Source: an uncultured Erysipelotrichaceae bacterium (lineage in GTDB: Bacteria > Bacillota_I > Bacilli_A > Erysipelotrichales > Coprobacillaceae). From it: a DNA stretch of 5,133 nucleotides. The DNA lies in NCBI GenBank assembly GCA_945981915.1, contig CAMFRJ010000121.1:1-5133 (forward strand). The letters run 5' to 3'. Both the position numbers and the translations under genes were made by a program. Under the pieces are notes generated by a model. That model saw only the letters and a program-made list of their open reading frames with translations, was not told where the DNA came from and did not search any database. Of the stretch, positions 4,271 through 5,133 are shown one piece after another; within the stretch, counting starts at the first letter, position 1, and each line of letters opens with the position of its first letter.

Positions 4271-5133
4271 ATGTATAAACAAATGAAGTATTTTATATCA
4301 ATTGTAGAAACACATAGTTTTTCAAAAGCTGCAGAATTAAACTATATTTCTCAATCAGCCATATCTCAACAAATGAAATCATTAGAAGATGAATTAGGTG
4401 TTCAATTGTTGAATAGAATAAATAGAAGTTTTGAAATAACGCCGGCAGGAGAATATTTTTATAGACATGCAAAAAGCTTAATAGAAGATTTAGAGACGTT
4501 GAAAGAAGAAACAATAAGAATAGGAAGGGATCAAGAGTTAACTTTAAGAATTGGCTATCCTAAAAATTACAGTGCAATTGAATTACAAGAAGCTGTTTCT
4601 GAATTTTCAAATACATATCCAGAAGTCAATATTTCTATTGTTACTGGAACACATGAAGAATTATTTCATTTGCTTATTAATCATCAGATCGATATGAAAT
4701 TAAGTGAACAAAGACGAGCATATCATAATGATTACTATAATTATGAATTAAAAAATTGTGATTGTTATGTAGAAATTTCTACAAAGGAACCATTAAGTCA
4801 AAAAGAACAATTGACAATAGATGATTTAAAAAAGATGTCATGTATCATTATTACATCTAAAGAGAATGCTCAATCAGAAACAGATTTTTATCAGAATACA
4901 TTAAGACTCTCAAATAAATTTTTATATGCAGACAATTTAGAACAAGCAAGAATGATGGTTTTAGGAAATAGAGGCTTTTTACCAATAGATGCCATTGGAA
5001 CATTACCTCAAATACATCCAGGAATAAAAAGAATCCCTTTATATCGATATGGTAAGCCTATTCAAAGAAATTATTTTGTTTGCTGGAAAAAAGAAAATAC
5101 AAATTATTATATTGAAGAATCTGTCTCTTATAC
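4271..5133 (+). CDS. LysR-family transcriptional regulator, 3' end cut off by window edge
   Basis: The frame is open from ATG 4271 to the right edge, giving 287 complete codons; LysR proteins are usually about 300 residues, so only the last few are missing. The winged helix-turn-helix is at residues 5-65: MKYFISIVETHSFSKAAELNYISQSAISQQMKSLEDELG, followed by LLNRINRSFEITPAGEYF. A linker helix (about 66-88) leads to the effector-binding domain from about residue 89 (ELTLRIGYPKNY). HQIDMKLSEQRRAYHNDY in that domain resembles the 'D-x-x-L-x-(D/E)-Q-R-R' stretch of a LysR group common in low-GC Gram-positives. The start has AAGGA at 4256-4260, spacing 10 nt, slightly long; Met5 (4283) is a less likely alternative because it leaves the HTH without its first residues. 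It probably controls the upstream AEC permease gene and itself, inferred from position and shared promoter core. Confidence 0.9.
   Translation, partial: MYKQMKYFISIVETHSFSKAAELNYISQSAISQQMKSLEDELGVQLLNRINRSFEITPAGEYFYRHAKSLIEDLETLKEETIRIGRDQELTLRIGYPKNYSAIELQEAVSEFSNTYPEVNISIVTGTHEELFHLLINHQIDMKLSEQRRAYHNDYYNYELKNCDCYVEISTKEPLSQKEQLTIDDLKKMSCIIITSKENAQSETDFYQNTLRLSNKFLYADNLEQARMMVLGNRGFLPIDAIGTLPQIHPGIKRIPLYRYGKPIQRNYFVCWKKENTNYYIEESVSY

Noticed and set aside
4293..4514. Open frame of 73 codons on the minus strand
   Set aside because: It is antisense to the helix-turn-helix part of the LysR gene; the Leu/Phe-rich product is what an A/T-rich antisense frame gives, and there is no ribosome binding site.

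Overview
The window is strongly A/T-rich and every protein-coding gene reads on the + strand. The codon use, the AAGGAGG-type ribosome binding sites, the TGATATAAT promoters, the U-tailed hairpins and the gene families (RpiR, MepA-like MATE, cytidylate-kinase-like, AEC, LysR) all point to a low-GC Gram-positive bacterium (Bacillota). A gut Erysipelotrichia/Coprobacillaceae-type organism is my best guess, but no marker gene fixes this.

Layout: 1-666 is the 3' part of an RpiR-family regulator cut by the left edge. 667-789 holds a weak candidate promoter and a long hairpin with a U-tract that runs directly into the ribosome binding site of the next gene. 790-2800 is a two-gene unit, a MATE exporter overlapping a cytidylate-kinase-like protein by 8 nt, closed by a terminator at 2823-2859. 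2860-3163 has no long gene but contains the most interesting object here, a compact type I toxin-antitoxin locus. 3164-3299 holds two A/T palindromes and the promoter of an AEC-family permease (3300-4211). From 4271 to the right edge runs a LysR-type regulator that lacks only its last residues.

The toxin-antitoxin locus matches the par locus of plasmid pAD1 (Fst / RNA I / RNA II) part by part. It has a 33-residue membrane peptide that aligns without gaps to the Fst C-terminal half, and an mRNA whose Shine-Dalgarno sequence is held in a hairpin. The 5' end of the mRNA pairs with the region of the stop codon. A convergent consensus promoter on the minus strand drives a predicted ~60-nt antisense RNA, and a two-way terminator is shared by both RNAs. 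Two direct repeats (10 and 11 nt) make the antisense RNA complementary to the toxin start codon and early codons. These parts are visible in the sequence; toxicity and regulation are inferred.

In the rest of the window, the MATE/kinase pair may be controlled by read-through of the hairpin in its leader, because no promoter fits between that hairpin and the gene. The AEC permease and the LysR gene have identical 16-nt promoter cores, which suggests a regulator-transporter pair, although they do not have the usual divergent arrangement.
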